From: Streptomyces sp. NBC_01723
GTDB taxonomy: Bacteria; Actinomycetota; Actinomycetes; Streptomycetales; Streptomycetaceae
Direction: 5' to 3'
DNA length: 64,000 bases
NCBI RefSeq assembly: GCF_036246005.1
Contig: NZ_CP109171.1
Location: forward strand, 3,460,001-3,524,000
The notes beneath the pieces are model-generated. The model was given only the letters and a program-made list of their open reading frames with translations, was not told the DNA's origin and searched no databases. Within the stretch, counting starts at the first letter, position 1; the number at the start of each line of letters is the position of its first letter. The position numbers and the translations under genes are program-made. This document shows, one piece after another, positions 16,028 through 24,916 of this stretch.

Positions 16028-16899
16028 GTGGGGGACACCTTTCTGCCGAGTCGGCGGGCCCACGGGAGGGCGCAGGCCAGCGCGGCGCCCGCGGTACCGC
16101 GTCCGGCGGTCGCGGTCAGCGCCGCCTGCAAGGGGATCAGCGCGTGGATGCCGGCCGCCACCGCCCGCCGGACGTGCGGCGGAGACGGCGCCCGCGCGGC
16201 CGTGAGCTGCGCCGCCGAGCCGCCGTACGCGTACACGGCCGTGAGCGCCGCCGCCAGCGCCCGGTCCCGGGGCGGCCGGCGGTGGCCGCGCACCAGCACG
16301 GCGGCGCTGACCGCCGCGCCGACGGCGAGGGCCTGCCGGGGGACGGCGGGCGGCGCACCGCTCACCTCGTACCGGCTCAGACGCGTGACCATGCCGGTGT
16401 GCACGCCCACGGTGGCCGCGGCGGGCAGCGCCCGGCGCAGTCCGCCGGGTCCCGCGCCGCCCAGCACGTTCAGCGCGCGGGCCGCCGCCATCGCGGCGGC
16501 ACCGGCCGGGGTGGGTTTCAGCGCGAGGTCGTACGCCCAGACGACCCCGGCCAGGGGCACCGCCGTCGCCAGCCCCCGCCGACCGCGCGCGAGCACCGCG
16601 AGGCCGAGGCCGGCCGCCGTGAGCCCACCGGCGACCGCGCGGGCCTCGGCGGGCGTGACCGCCCCGGAGGGGATGGGGCGTTCGGGCCGCTCGACGGCGT
16701 CGAGGTCGCGGTCGGCGTAGTCGTTGAGCGCCATGCCCGCCCAGTACAGGCAGACCGAGGACGCCACCATGCCGAGCAGTTCGGGACGGAGCGGCAGCCG
16801 CGCCGCCGCCGCGCCGGCGAGGACGTCACCGGGCACCGACAGCGCGGCCGGGGCCCGGACCAGGCGGGCCAGGTCGCGCGCCCGCGGCAGGGGCCTCAC
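16024..16899 (-). CDS. UbiA-family prenyltransferase (EboC-like)
   Basis: A 291-residue polytopic membrane protein. The first Asp-rich motif is NDYADRDLDAVERP and the second region reads YDLALKPTP. UbiA enzymes attach a prenyl chain to an aromatic or polyol acceptor. GTG 16899 was chosen because it overlaps the upstream MIPS stop as GTGA; the longer open frame upstream is antisense to MIPS. With MIPS directly upstream, a prenylated cyclitol is a plausible product (inference). Confidence 0.82.
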   Translation of the reverse strand: MRPLPRARDLARLVRAPAALSVPGDVLAGAAAARLPLRPELLGMVASSVCLYWAGMALNDYADRDLDAVERPERPIPSGAVTPAEARAVAGGLTAAGLGLAVLARGRRGLATAVPLAGVVWAYDLALKPTPAGAAAMAAARALNVLGGAGPGGLRRALPAAATVGVHTGMVTRLSRYEVSGAPPAVPRQALAVGAAVSAAVLVRGHRRPPRDRALAAALTAVYAYGGSAAQLTAARAPSPPHVRRAVAAGIHALIPLQAALTATAGRGTAGAALACALPWARRLGRKVSPT

Positions 16900-18047
16900 G
16901 CCGGCGCCCCCACCGCACGCGCCCACCCGACGAGCGTCGCGTACTGCGCGGCCAGGTCGTGCTCGGTGCTGCCGACCGGGTCCTTGAAGAAGAAGCCCAG
17001 CTCCGGCACCGGCCCGGCGACGCCCGCGCGGTGCGCGAGGGCCGTGAACCGGGCCAGGTCCAGCACGAGCGGCGCGGCCAGCGAGGAGTCGCAGCCCTGC
17101 CACGTGAACTGGAGGGTCATGCGCGCCCCGAGGAAGCCCTCGAACGTCACGTGGTCCCAGGCGGTCTTCCACTCCCCGAGGTCGGGGACGTGGTGGATGT
17201 GCACGCCGCCGTCCACCGCGTGGCCCAGCTCCGCTTCGAGCACCAGCCCCTTGGAGGCGTTCTTGCTGACGACGCGCTCGGGGTCGGCGAGGGTGGCGCC
17301 GTCGCCGCCGCCGAGCAGGTTGGTGCCGGACCAGGAGCGCACCCGCAGCGCCCGGCGGGCGAACATCGGCGCCAGCACCGACTTGACCAGGGTCTCCCCG
17401 GTCTTGCCGTCGCTGCCCGCGTACGGCAGGCCCCGCTCCCGGGCCAGTTCGTCCAGCGCGGGCAGGCGCGCCCCCGTCGACGGGGTGAAGTCGACGAAGG
17501 CGCAGCCGGCCCGCAGTGCCGCGTAGGCGTACAGGGAGCTGACGGGCAGCGGCCGTTCACCGCGCGCCAGCGCCTCGCGCAGCGCCGCCGCCGAGGCGTG
17601 TGCCGGGTGCGGTGCGGCGGGCGGCTGGGTGGAGGAGACGTTCACGACGACGACCCGGTCCAGACCGAGGCGTTCCCGGAATCCGGTGAGGTCGGCGACG
17701 AGCGCCTCGGCGGCCGCCGCCTGGTCGCCGCTCTCCGTGCCCGGTGGCGCCGGCCTGATCTCGGCGTCGGCCGCGTCGAGTTCCGCGGTCAGCACGCCCG
17801 GCAGGCCGCGCGGCACGACGCCCGCGTCGGCGAGCTGCTCGGCCCGTTTGACCAGGCTCGTGTCGACGACGTCGTGTCCGCCGAAGACCAGGTCGTCGAA
17901 GCCGGGCAGCGGCACGCCGTCGAAGGCTTCGAGCGTGCTCACACAGCCGGTGGCCGGCACCAGTCCGGCGCGCAGCGCGGCGGCGCCGACGACGGTCGTC
18001 GTGGCCACCGAGCCGCGGGCACCCACCAGCCAGATTCCGGTACGCAT
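16896..18047 (-). CDS. myo-inositol-1-phosphate synthase family cyclase
   Basis: A 383-residue NAD-dependent sugar-phosphate cyclase: N-terminal Rossmann VGARGSVATT, central GSDGKTGETLVKS and NLLGGGDG. ATG 18047 has a strong AGGAGGAG ribosome site 7-8 nt upstream. The family turns glucose-6-phosphate into inositol-3-phosphate. Classical ebo operons instead carry EboD, a dehydroquinate-synthase-like cyclase, so this gene may fill the same slot. The downstream gene overlaps by 4 nt. The CDA cluster of S. coelicolor has a MIPS homologue at this place. Confidence 0.85.
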   Translation of the reverse strand: MRTGIWLVGARGSVATTTVVGAAALRAGLVPATGCVSTLEAFDGVPLPGFDDLVFGGHDVVDTSLVKRAEQLADAGVVPRGLPGVLTAELDAADAEIRPAPPGTESGDQAAAAEALVADLTGFRERLGLDRVVVVNVSSTQPPAAPHPAHASAAALREALARGERPLPVSSLYAYAALRAGCAFVDFTPSTGARLPALDELARERGLPYAGSDGKTGETLVKSVLAPMFARRALRVRSWSGTNLLGGGDGATLADPERVVSKNASKGLVLEAELGHAVDGGVHIHHVPDLGEWKTAWDHVTFEGFLGARMTLQFTWQGCDSSLAAPLVLDLARFTALAHRAGVAGPVPELGFFFKDPVGSTEHDLAAQYATLVGWARAVGAPA

Positions 18048-18088
18048 GAATGTCTCCTCCTGTCGTTCCCGCGGGGGTGGGGCGTCCG

Positions 18089-18898
18089 TCAGCTCATGCC
18101 TTCGGGGAGCGGGTAGGACAGGAAGTCGCGGTCGAGCTGACGCACGCTGCGCGGCAGCCACTTGACGGCCTCGCGGGCCACGACCTGGCGCGGCAGCGGC
18201 TCCTTGACCTCGGTCTGGGTGGGCTTGGCGATGGCCTGGATCGCCCACGCCATGGCGTTGACCGGGGCCATCCGCTCCCAGCGGTGGCGGTCGATGCCCA
18301 GCAGCATCATGGAGCGCATGAAGATGAACCAGATGTGGTAGCCGGGGGGCGGGTTGCCGTTCATGGTGTGCACCGGGCGCTCCCGGCGGGGGTCGTAGAG
18401 CACGCCCTGGGCGAAGTCCGCGAAGGCGCTGACCACGCCGTGGCTGCCCGGCCGGTAGTAGTCGTCGAAGACGCCGAGCTGGGCCTTGGAGAGGACGGCG
18501 AGCGGGCCCTTGATGGGGGTGACGTACTCGATGAAGTTGTTCGGGTAGTCGCTGGTGGCCGCCATCGCCATCCAGGCGTCGAAGATGGCCCGCTCCCAGC
18601 CGTCGCCGAGGGCGGTCTCGATGTCGGTGAACGCCTGCTCCAGTTCCGGGCCCACGTTGTAGAGCGTGGTCTCGTCGAACATGTACCAGAGCTCGTTGGC
18701 GCGGCGGTCGCCGAGCATGCCGGGCACGTCGGGGAAGTCGTCGCCGCGGCCGCGGTGCGGGGTGGCGGCCGGCCGCTCGGCGGCACCGGCCGGGGCGGCG
18801 CCCAGGAGGCCGGTGCCCGCGCCGAGGCCGACGGCCGCGACGGTGCCGAGGGTGGTGGTCATCAGCCTTCGTCGGCCGAGGTTGCTGCTGTTCGACAT
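18089..18898 (-). CDS. Tat-exported protein of unknown function
   Basis: A 269-residue protein whose first about 40 residues form a Tat signal: NLGRRRLMTTTLG, a hydrophobic stretch and an Ala-rich cleavage region near PAGAAERP. The mature part is rich in Trp, Tyr and Met (MFDETTLYNVGP, WFIFMRSMMLLG) with no family I can name. ATG 18898 is preceded by AAGGAG. It lies at the position of the secreted protein SCO3244 of the CDA cluster (from memory). A folded, cofactor-bearing extracytoplasmic enzyme would suit Tat export (inference). Confidence 0.75.
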   Translation of the reverse strand: MSNSSNLGRRRLMTTTLGTVAAVGLGAGTGLLGAAPAGAAERPAATPHRGRGDDFPDVPGMLGDRRANELWYMFDETTLYNVGPELEQAFTDIETALGDGWERAIFDAWMAMAATSDYPNNFIEYVTPIKGPLAVLSKAQLGVFDDYYRPGSHGVVSAFADFAQGVLYDPRRERPVHTMNGNPPPGYHIWFIFMRSMMLLGIDRHRWERMAPVNAMAWAIQAIAKPTQTEVKEPLPRQVVAREAVKWLPRSVRQLDRDFLSYPLPEGMS

Positions 18899-18922
18899 GG
18901 ATTCTCCTTGGTTCTCTCGCGC

Positions 18923-18988
18923 GGGGTGGGTTCACGGGGGTGGGTTCACGGGGGTGGGTTCACGGGGTGGGTTCACGGGGGTGGGCAC
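18923..18988. repeat. short tandem repeat, 13-14 bp unit
   Basis: About four and a half head-to-tail copies of GGGGGTGGGTTCAC fill the gap between two minus-strand genes. Units begin at 18923, 18936, 18950, 18964 and 18977; two lack one G. The array lies just downstream of the FAD monooxygenase stop and upstream of the Tat protein gene's ribosome site, where slippage could alter spacing without hitting a protein. Confidence 0.9.
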
Positions 18989-18998
18989 GGGGGCCGGT

Positions 18999-20213
18999 TC
19001 AATGGGCCCGCGGCAGGTCCGGCAGGTCGGCCTCGGCGTCGTGGCGCTGGATCCAGGACACGTCCTGGACGAGGGAGGACATCGTTCCGGTGGACTCGCC
19101 GCCGTCCTCGTCGGGCCGCAGCCGCTGCGAGCCGCCGCCCCGGGAGCCGAGCTGGACCCGGGTGGTGTGCGGCCTGCGGACGCCCTCGTAGGCGTCCAGC
19201 GCGTCCGCGATCAGGCGCCGGCCGGCGGGGGTCGAGGGCGCGGCGGCGGACGGCGCGTCCAGGCAGTGCGCGAGGACCGCCGCGTCCTCGACGGCCTGGC
19301 TGACGCCCTGGCCGTGGTGGGGCAGCATCGGGTGGGCCGCGTCACCGAGGAGGGTGACGGCCCCGGCGCTCCAGCGGGCCAGCGGCTCACGGTCGTACAA
19401 CGCCCAGCGGCGGGTCTCCCGCACCGCGGCGACCAGCGACTTGACGTCGAGGTTCCAGCCGTCGAAGCGGGCGGCGAGTTCGTCCAGTTCGCCGGGGGCG
19501 CTCCACGACTCCAGCCGCCAGCGCGCGTCGGGCACGACAGCGACGAAGGTGAGGAACTCCCCGCCGCGCACCGGGTACACCAGCATGCGGGCGTCCGGTC
19601 CGGCCCACACCAGCAGGGTGTCGCCCGGCAGGCCGGGGACCTGGTCGCGGGCGACGATGCCGCGGAAGGCGCTCTGGCCGGAGAAGACGGCCGTGTCGGG
19701 CCCGGCGAGCGTGCGGCGCACCACGGAGTGCGCCCCGTCCGCGCCGATCAGCACGTCGGCCTCGGCGGTGGCGCCGCCGGCGAACTCCAGCCGGACCTCC
19801 CGCCCGGTCTCGGTGAACCGCTCGAGCCGGTGTCCCGCCCGCACCACGCCGGACGGCAGCGACTCGGCGAGCATGGTGTGCAGGTCGGCCCGGTGGATCG
19901 TGTAGTACGGCGCCCCGAACTCGGCCAGCCACTCCTCGCCCATCGGCTGCCGCACCAGGGTGGCGCCGTGCGACCAGTCCCGCACCTCCATGCCGGTGGG
20001 CCGTACGCCGAGGGCGCGCAGCCGCTCGCCGAGGCCCCAGCGCTCCAGGATGCGGCTGCCGTTGGGGCCCAGGTGCATGCCCACGCCCGATTCCCTGAGT
20101 TCCGGCGCCTGTTCGAAGACGCGTACCTCATGGCCCTTCCGGGTCAGGGCGAGGGCGGCGGCGAGTCCGCCGATGCCCCCGCCGACCACTGCGATCCGCA
20201 GCTTCGGCACCAC
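18999..20213 (-). CDS. hcmO: FAD-dependent monooxygenase, HcmO-like (acyl epoxidation)
   Basis: A 404-residue aromatic-hydroxylase-type flavoprotein: N-terminal VVGGGIGGLAAAL, ADVLIGADGAHS and C-terminal LLGDAAHPMLPHHGQG. In CDA the homologue (salicylate-hydroxylase-like HcmO) epoxidises the 2,3-hexenoyl chain on its carrier. It starts at GTG 20213 behind AGGAAGG. It is 31 nt after the KAS III gene and belongs to the same transcription unit as HxcO, the two KAS enzymes and ACP. Confidence 0.88.
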   Translation of the reverse strand: MVPKLRIAVVGGGIGGLAAALALTRKGHEVRVFEQAPELRESGVGMHLGPNGSRILERWGLGERLRALGVRPTGMEVRDWSHGATLVRQPMGEEWLAEFGAPYYTIHRADLHTMLAESLPSGVVRAGHRLERFTETGREVRLEFAGGATAEADVLIGADGAHSVVRRTLAGPDTAVFSGQSAFRGIVARDQVPGLPGDTLLVWAGPDARMLVYPVRGGEFLTFVAVVPDARWRLESWSAPGELDELAARFDGWNLDVKSLVAAVRETRRWALYDREPLARWSAGAVTLLGDAAHPMLPHHGQGVSQAVEDAAVLAHCLDAPSAAAPSTPAGRRLIADALDAYEGVRRPHTTRVQLGSRGGGSQRLRPDEDGGESTGTMSSLVQDVSWIQRHDAEADLPDLPRAH

Positions 20214-20244
20214 GTTGTCCCTTCCTCTCGTGCGCTCGGTGCGG

Positions 20245-21231
20245 TCAGCTCCGCTGGTCCTGCACGGGTTCCGCGCCCGACCAGACGACGGCGGCGGAAC
20301 CCCAGGTGAGGCCGCCGCCGAAGGCGGTCAGGAGCAGCCGGTCCCCGGAGCCGACACGTCCCTCGGCGGCCGCGTCGGCCAGCGCGAGGGGGATGGACGC
20401 GGCGGCGGTGTTGGCGACGTCCGCGATGTTCGACACCACCCGCTCCCGGGGCAGGCCGAGGCGCTTGGCGACCGAGGTGAGGATGCGGAGGTTCGCCTGG
20501 TGTCCGACGAAGGCGTCCACGTCGGCCAGGTCCCAGCCCGCGTGCGCGGCCACGGAGCGCGCGGACTCCGTCATGGTCGTCACGGCGCGGGCGTAGACGT
20601 CGCTGCCCCGCATGGTGAGGTGGTCGCCGTCCGGCGGGATGGTGATCAGGTCGTCGCCGGTGCCGTCGCTGCCGAGTTCGGTGTGGAGCACCGCACCCGG
20701 ATCACCGGTCCGGCCGCGCTCCAGGAGGACGGCGCCGGCCCCGTCGCCGAAGACGACGGCCGTACCCCGGTCGCCGGGGTCGACGATCGACGAGTAGACG
20801 TCCGCGCCGATGACCAGGGCCCGCTCACAGGTGCCCGCGGTGATCATCGCGTCGGCCACGGACAGCCCGTACACGAACCCGGAGCACACGGCGGACAGGT
20901 CGAACGCGGCGGCCCGCAGCCCGAGCCGGGACGCCACCCGGGGGGCGGTGGCGGGGCAGCGCCGGTCCGGTGTCGTGGTCGCGAGCAGTACGAGGTCGCA
21001 GTCGTCGCGTCCGGCGGACTTCAGCGCGGCGGCCCCGGCGGTCACGGCGAGGTCCCCGGTGGTGGTCCCGGCGGACGCGCGGCGGCGGCGTTCGATGCCG
21101 GTGCGGCTGTGGATCCAGGCGTGGTCGGTGTCCAGGTGCCGGGACAACTCGTCGTTGGTGACGACCGTCTCCGGCAGGCAGGTGCCGAGTCCGGTGACGA
21201 CGGCGCCGACGCGGTCGCTCGACGCGGTCAC
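20245..21231 (-). CDS. 3-oxoacyl-ACP synthase III (FabH-like)
   Basis: 328 residues with an intact Cys-His-Asn triad: Cys116 in LSAVCSGF, His in VGHQANLRI and Asn in VANTAAASIP. It would condense an acyl-CoA starter with malonyl-ACP to begin the short fatty chain of the lipopeptide. The GTG start overlaps the acyl-CoA oxidase stop by 4 nt. The C-terminal FGGGLTWGS is typical of FabH. The dedicated FabH of the CDA cluster occupies this place (FabH4, from memory). Confidence 0.92.
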   Translation of the reverse strand: MTASSDRVGAVVTGLGTCLPETVVTNDELSRHLDTDHAWIHSRTGIERRRRASAGTTTGDLAVTAGAAALKSAGRDDCDLVLLATTTPDRRCPATAPRVASRLGLRAAAFDLSAVCSGFVYGLSVADAMITAGTCERALVIGADVYSSIVDPGDRGTAVVFGDGAGAVLLERGRTGDPGAVLHTELGSDGTGDDLITIPPDGDHLTMRGSDVYARAVTTMTESARSVAAHAGWDLADVDAFVGHQANLRILTSVAKRLGLPRERVVSNIADVANTAAASIPLALADAAAEGRVGSGDRLLLTAFGGGLTWGSAAVVWSGAEPVQDQRS

Positions 21232-23054
21232 GGGCGCACTCCCGCCTGGACGGCGCCGGGGGTGGCGTGGGCGCCGGATGCGGCGTGGGCATCGGCTTCT
21301 GCCTGGGCCTGGGCGTGGGCGTGGGCGTCGGGAGCGGCGTCGGCGGGGGCCGGGTGCGTGGGCTGCCCGGACCCGGCGTGGGCCACGGCGGCGTGCCGTT
21401 CCGCGAAGTCGGGGTGGGCGATGGGCGCGCTGATCAGCCCCTCGGGAACGGCCAGTTCACCCAGCAGCGCCTCGGCGTCGAGGGACGCGCCGGCCGCCTC
21501 GTGCCGGGCCGCCTCGAACCCGAGGAGCGCGTCCTGGTCGAGGATCCCGGCCCGCAGCCCGGTCAGCGCGTGCTCCAGCACACAGGCCGCCGCGTACTGC
21601 CCCAGCAGCCGCTCGGACAACGGGTTCGCGGCCTCGCGGGCCCAGTGGCCGATCGCCAGCATCTGGTGGACGGCGCGGCTCCACTGGGCGCTGGCCTCCC
21701 CGGCGCCGTCCCGCTCCACCCGGTCGAGCAGGGCGTAGCAGACGGCCCGCAGCACCCGGGCGGCGTCCAGGCGCGTGGCCCCGGCGGCCGCCTCGTCGAG
21801 CACCCTGTCGAAGTCCGCGCGGTGGCGCAGCGCGAACCGGGTCGCCTGGTAGCCGAGGACGGTGTTGTCGCCGCCGAAGGTGACGGCGATCTCGTAGTCG
21901 TGCAGCAGGGGCGCGATCTGGTTCGCGTCGTGGTAGCCGAGCCCGCCGCACAGTTCCCGGGTCTCGGCGAGGGTGTGCCGGGCGTCGCCGGTCGAGCCGG
22001 ACTTCCCGCAGGAGATGAGGGCGTGCAGCACCTGGTCGCGGGCCGGGGCCCCCTGCGCGCTGCGGGCCACCGCGATGTCGGACAGCGCGGCCATGGCGTG
22101 CCGGGCGCCCAGCGAACGGCCCACGGCCGCGGTCAGCCGCATGCGGTAGTGCTCGTGGCCGAGCAGCGGCCGGCCGAAGGTCTGCTTGACGGCCGCGAAC
22201 CGGGTGGTGATCGCGCAGGCGAGCAGCTGCGCGTACGCCGCGCCCACCGAGGGGAAGAGCCGCTCGTGTGTGAAGGTGGCCAGACACTCCTCGAACCGCC
22301 GATGCCGCGGCAACGGGGAGCTGTACCTGCCCTCTTCATCGACCGACGCCCACCGGTTCATCAGGGCGGACAGCGGAAGCCGGTGGTCGGTGAAGGTCAG
22401 CACACCGGTCTGGTTGGCGGTGACGCCGCCCTTGGGCTCGGCCCGCCCGATCCGCACGCCGGGCAGCACCCGCCCGTCCGCGCGCAGCGGAACCCGCAGC
22501 CAGTGGTGCCCCTCGTCCCGCCCGCCGACCACCAGCCGGCTCAGCACCATGGCCACGTCGCCGCTGTGCAGGCTGTTACCGGTCCACACCTTGCTGTCGG
22601 CGGGCCGCGGGGTGTTGAGCACCAGGGTGCGGTCGCGGGGGTCGTACGTCGCGACGGTCCGCACCTGCTTCAGATCGGACCCGGCGAGCAGTTCGGACCC
22701 GGCGAAGCAGTACATCCGCTCCATCGAGTCGATCTCCGCCGTCCAGGAGTCGAGTTGCTCCGTACCGGCGTGGCTGAGCAGCGCGTCGCCCGCGATCTGG
22801 TGCGAGACGAGGACGTTGAGCAGGGACAGGTCGTACGCGCCGATCCAGCCCATGGTGCGCAGGAACTCGGGGAAGCGGTCGCTGTCACCGCGTCCCAGCC
22901 ACAGCGAATTCGCCGCGAACCCGGCCCCGTTGAGGAGCCGCGCCCGGCGCAGCGTGAGCAGGCTGTAGTCGCGGACGCTGAGGTCGTCGGGCCGGATGGT
23001 GGCGAACTCGGGCCCGGAGAGGACACGGGCCAGCTCTTCTTCGCGTTGCGTCAT
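21228..23054 (-). CDS. hxcO: acyl-CoA oxidase/dehydrogenase, HxcO-like
   Basis: A 608-residue ACAD/acyl-CoA-oxidase-type flavoprotein. Family features include ANQTGVLTFTDHRLP and the C-terminal CGGLGYHDANQIAPL, FGGDNTVLGYQATR. In CDA, HxcO oxidises the hexanoyl chain to the 2,3-enoyl stage and can also epoxidise it. ATG 23054 is preferred over the longer frame at 23081 because GGAGAG precedes it. The last about 45 residues are a low-complexity Ala/His/Gln tail of HA, QA and DA pairs outside the catalytic fold. The KAS III gene overlaps its 3' end. Confidence 0.88.
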   Translation of the reverse strand: MTQREEELARVLSGPEFATIRPDDLSVRDYSLLTLRRARLLNGAGFAANSLWLGRGDSDRFPEFLRTMGWIGAYDLSLLNVLVSHQIAGDALLSHAGTEQLDSWTAEIDSMERMYCFAGSELLAGSDLKQVRTVATYDPRDRTLVLNTPRPADSKVWTGNSLHSGDVAMVLSRLVVGGRDEGHHWLRVPLRADGRVLPGVRIGRAEPKGGVTANQTGVLTFTDHRLPLSALMNRWASVDEEGRYSSPLPRHRRFEECLATFTHERLFPSVGAAYAQLLACAITTRFAAVKQTFGRPLLGHEHYRMRLTAAVGRSLGARHAMAALSDIAVARSAQGAPARDQVLHALISCGKSGSTGDARHTLAETRELCGGLGYHDANQIAPLLHDYEIAVTFGGDNTVLGYQATRFALRHRADFDRVLDEAAAGATRLDAARVLRAVCYALLDRVERDGAGEASAQWSRAVHQMLAIGHWAREAANPLSERLLGQYAAACVLEHALTGLRAGILDQDALLGFEAARHEAAGASLDAEALLGELAVPEGLISAPIAHPDFAERHAAVAHAGSGQPTHPAPADAAPDAHAHAQAQAEADAHAASGAHATPGAVQAGVRP

Positions 23055-23132
23055 GAACTCTCCAGGAATGGCCGCACGCACCCGGGCGACGTCAGGGCAT
23101 GACGGTGCGACCGCGAGTTGTGTATGTGGGGG

Positions 23133-24353
23133 TCAGGCGGCGTCGAGTACGAGCGCGCAGTTGCTGCCGCCGAAGCCGAAGGAGGTGCTCACGGCGACGC
23201 TCCCGCCGTGCCGGCGCGGGCCGCCGAGGACCAGGTCGAGGTCGGGCAGGCCGGGGTCGGCCCGCTCGGTGTGCGCGATGGGCGGGAGGATGCCGGTGCG
23301 CAGGCTGCGCAGGGTCAGTACGGCCTCGATGGCGCCGGCCGCGCCGAGGGTGTGGCCCAGCAGGCCCTTGTTGGCGGTGACGGCCGGGCCGTGCGGGAAG
23401 AGGCGGGCGATGAGGCGGGCCTCCGTCTGGTCGTTCTGCGGGGTCGAGGTGCCGTGCGCGTTGACGGAGGACACGTCCCGCACCGACATGCGCGCCGCCG
23501 CCAGCGCCCGCTCGACGGCGGCCGCGGCGCCCGCGCCGTCCGGACGGGGGGCGGTCGGGTGATGCGCGTCGGAGGTGTCGGCGTGCCCGAGCAGCCGCCC
23601 CAGCACCTCGGCCCCCCGGGCGCGGGCCTTCGCCGGCTTCTCCATCACGACGGCCGCGGCACCCTCCGAGATCACGAAGCCGTCGCGGTCGGCGGCGAAC
23701 GGCCGGGACGCGTCGGTCGCCTTCTGCTCGGACAGCGCGCCCATGCGGGCGAACCCGGAGACGACGAGGGGGGTGATGGCGGCGTCCGTGCCGCAGGCGA
23801 CGACCGTGTCGCAGACACCGGCGTCCAGCAGCATCTTGCCCAGCCCGAAGGCGGAGGCGCCGGACGCGCAGGCGGCGGCCACGGTGTGCCCCGGCCCGGT
23901 GATCCCGTACCGCGCACCGATGGTCCCGGCGGCCATGTTGATCAGGGCCCGGGGATGCAGGTACGGCGAGACCATGCCCGCGCCCTGCCGCTCCATCCGC
24001 CGGTGCTGCTCGTCATGCGTGGTGACACCCCCGAAGGCGCTGCCGACCACGATCCCCACCCGGCTGCCGTCCCAGCTACCGGGATCGAGCCGCGACTGCG
24101 TGAGCGCCTCCTCGACGGCGGCGAGGGCGAACCGTATGAACGGATCGGTACGGGCGGTCCCGCGCCCGGTCAACTGCCCCGGCCGCAGCTCGGGCACCCG
24201 CAGACTGTGCCAGGCCCCGGTACCGGCCAGCGGCTCCGGATCACCGCTCTCCAGGGACTCGGCGGCACACATCGCCTCCCAGGTCGAGTCGGCGTCGGTG
24301 CCGGCCGGCGTCACCAGTCCGGCACCGGTGATGGCCACGGGCCCCTCGGTCAC
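23133..24353 (-). CDS. 3-oxoacyl-ACP synthase II (FabF-like)
   Basis: 406 residues of thiolase-fold KS with Cys162 in AAACASGASA, His in VNAHGTSTPQND and His in NKGLLGHTLGAAGA, so it looks active. It would extend the FabH product to a six-carbon acyl chain. The GTG start overlaps the ACP stop (GTGA), fixing the start. Its CDA counterpart is the dedicated FabF of the starter cassette. Confidence 0.92.
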   Translation of the reverse strand: MTEGPVAITGAGLVTPAGTDADSTWEAMCAAESLESGDPEPLAGTGAWHSLRVPELRPGQLTGRGTARTDPFIRFALAAVEEALTQSRLDPGSWDGSRVGIVVGSAFGGVTTHDEQHRRMERQGAGMVSPYLHPRALINMAAGTIGARYGITGPGHTVAAACASGASAFGLGKMLLDAGVCDTVVACGTDAAITPLVVSGFARMGALSEQKATDASRPFAADRDGFVISEGAAAVVMEKPAKARARGAEVLGRLLGHADTSDAHHPTAPRPDGAGAAAAVERALAAARMSVRDVSSVNAHGTSTPQNDQTEARLIARLFPHGPAVTANKGLLGHTLGAAGAIEAVLTLRSLRTGILPPIAHTERADPGLPDLDLVLGGPRRHGGSVAVSTSFGFGGSNCALVLDAA

Positions 24354-24595
24354 GCCGCTTCCAGACCCGCGCCGGCCAGCGAGACGACTTCCCCCACGCT
24401 GAGATCCGCGATCCGCGTCTCCTCACCGGCGAGGTCCACGCCGGTCTCCTCCTTGATCCGCACGATCAGCTCGGCGACGGCCAGCGAGTCCAGCTCCAGG
24501 TCCCGCAGCAGCGCCGCGTCCGTGATGTCCGCCGGCTCCACTTCCAGATCCTCGGCCAGAATCCCGTGCACAACCGACTTGGGGTCCGTACTCAT
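24350..24595 (-). CDS. acyl carrier protein for the lipopeptide starter
   Basis: 81 residues with the phosphopantetheine site at Ser37 in LELDSLAVAEL. ATG 24595 is preceded by GAGGTGA. It is the first gene of the starter operon (ACP, FabF, HxcO, FabH, HcmO) and probably carries the hexanoyl, enoyl and epoxyacyl intermediates before transfer to the first NRPS C domain. The promoter should lie in the 245 bp before the tRNA gene. Confidence 0.92.
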   Translation of the reverse strand: MSTDPKSVVHGILAEDLEVEPADITDAALLRDLELDSLAVAELIVRIKEETGVDLAGEETRIADLSVGEVVSLAGAGLEAA

Positions 24596-24840
24596 GGGCG
24601 TTCACCTCTGGGGCTCAGGGTTGATTCGACACCTCGAAACGAGATCGGGCTCCACTGTGCTGGCGGCCGATATGGGGCACCTATCGCGCCGTTATCAGGG
24701 GTACGAAGAAAGGCACACCTGGCAAAAGGGTGCGGGCACCCACCCGGAACCTCCCACTCCCCACCTCGCCCGCCACCACCCCTCCCCCACCCCACCCGCT
24801 ACACTGTCCGCGACGGCCCAGCAGCCCTGCCGGGCCGCCC
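24596..24840. other. intergenic region between ACP gene and tRNA-Arg
   Basis: No gene is visible. It must hold the minus-strand promoter of the ACP operon and the plus-strand promoter of the tRNA. I see no convincing -10/-35 pair; the right part is C-rich. Confidence 0.5.
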
Positions 24841-24916
24841 GCCTTCGTAGCTCAGGGGATAGAGCACCGCTCTCCTAAAGCGGGTGTCGCAGGTTCGAAT
24901 CCTGCCGGGGGCACCA
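24841..24916 (+). tRNA. tRNA-Arg (anticodon CCU)
   Basis: 76 nt including encoded CCA. Acceptor stem GCCTTCG pairs with CGGGGGC (two G-U). The D arm is GCTC/GAGC, the anticodon stem CCGCT/AGCGG with loop CTCCTAA (CCU, reads AGG), and the T arm GCAGG-TTCGAAT-CCTGC. It is intact. Its 3' part is the sequence repeated at 42346 and 52397, so it is the attachment site of the tandem island. Confidence 0.97.
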
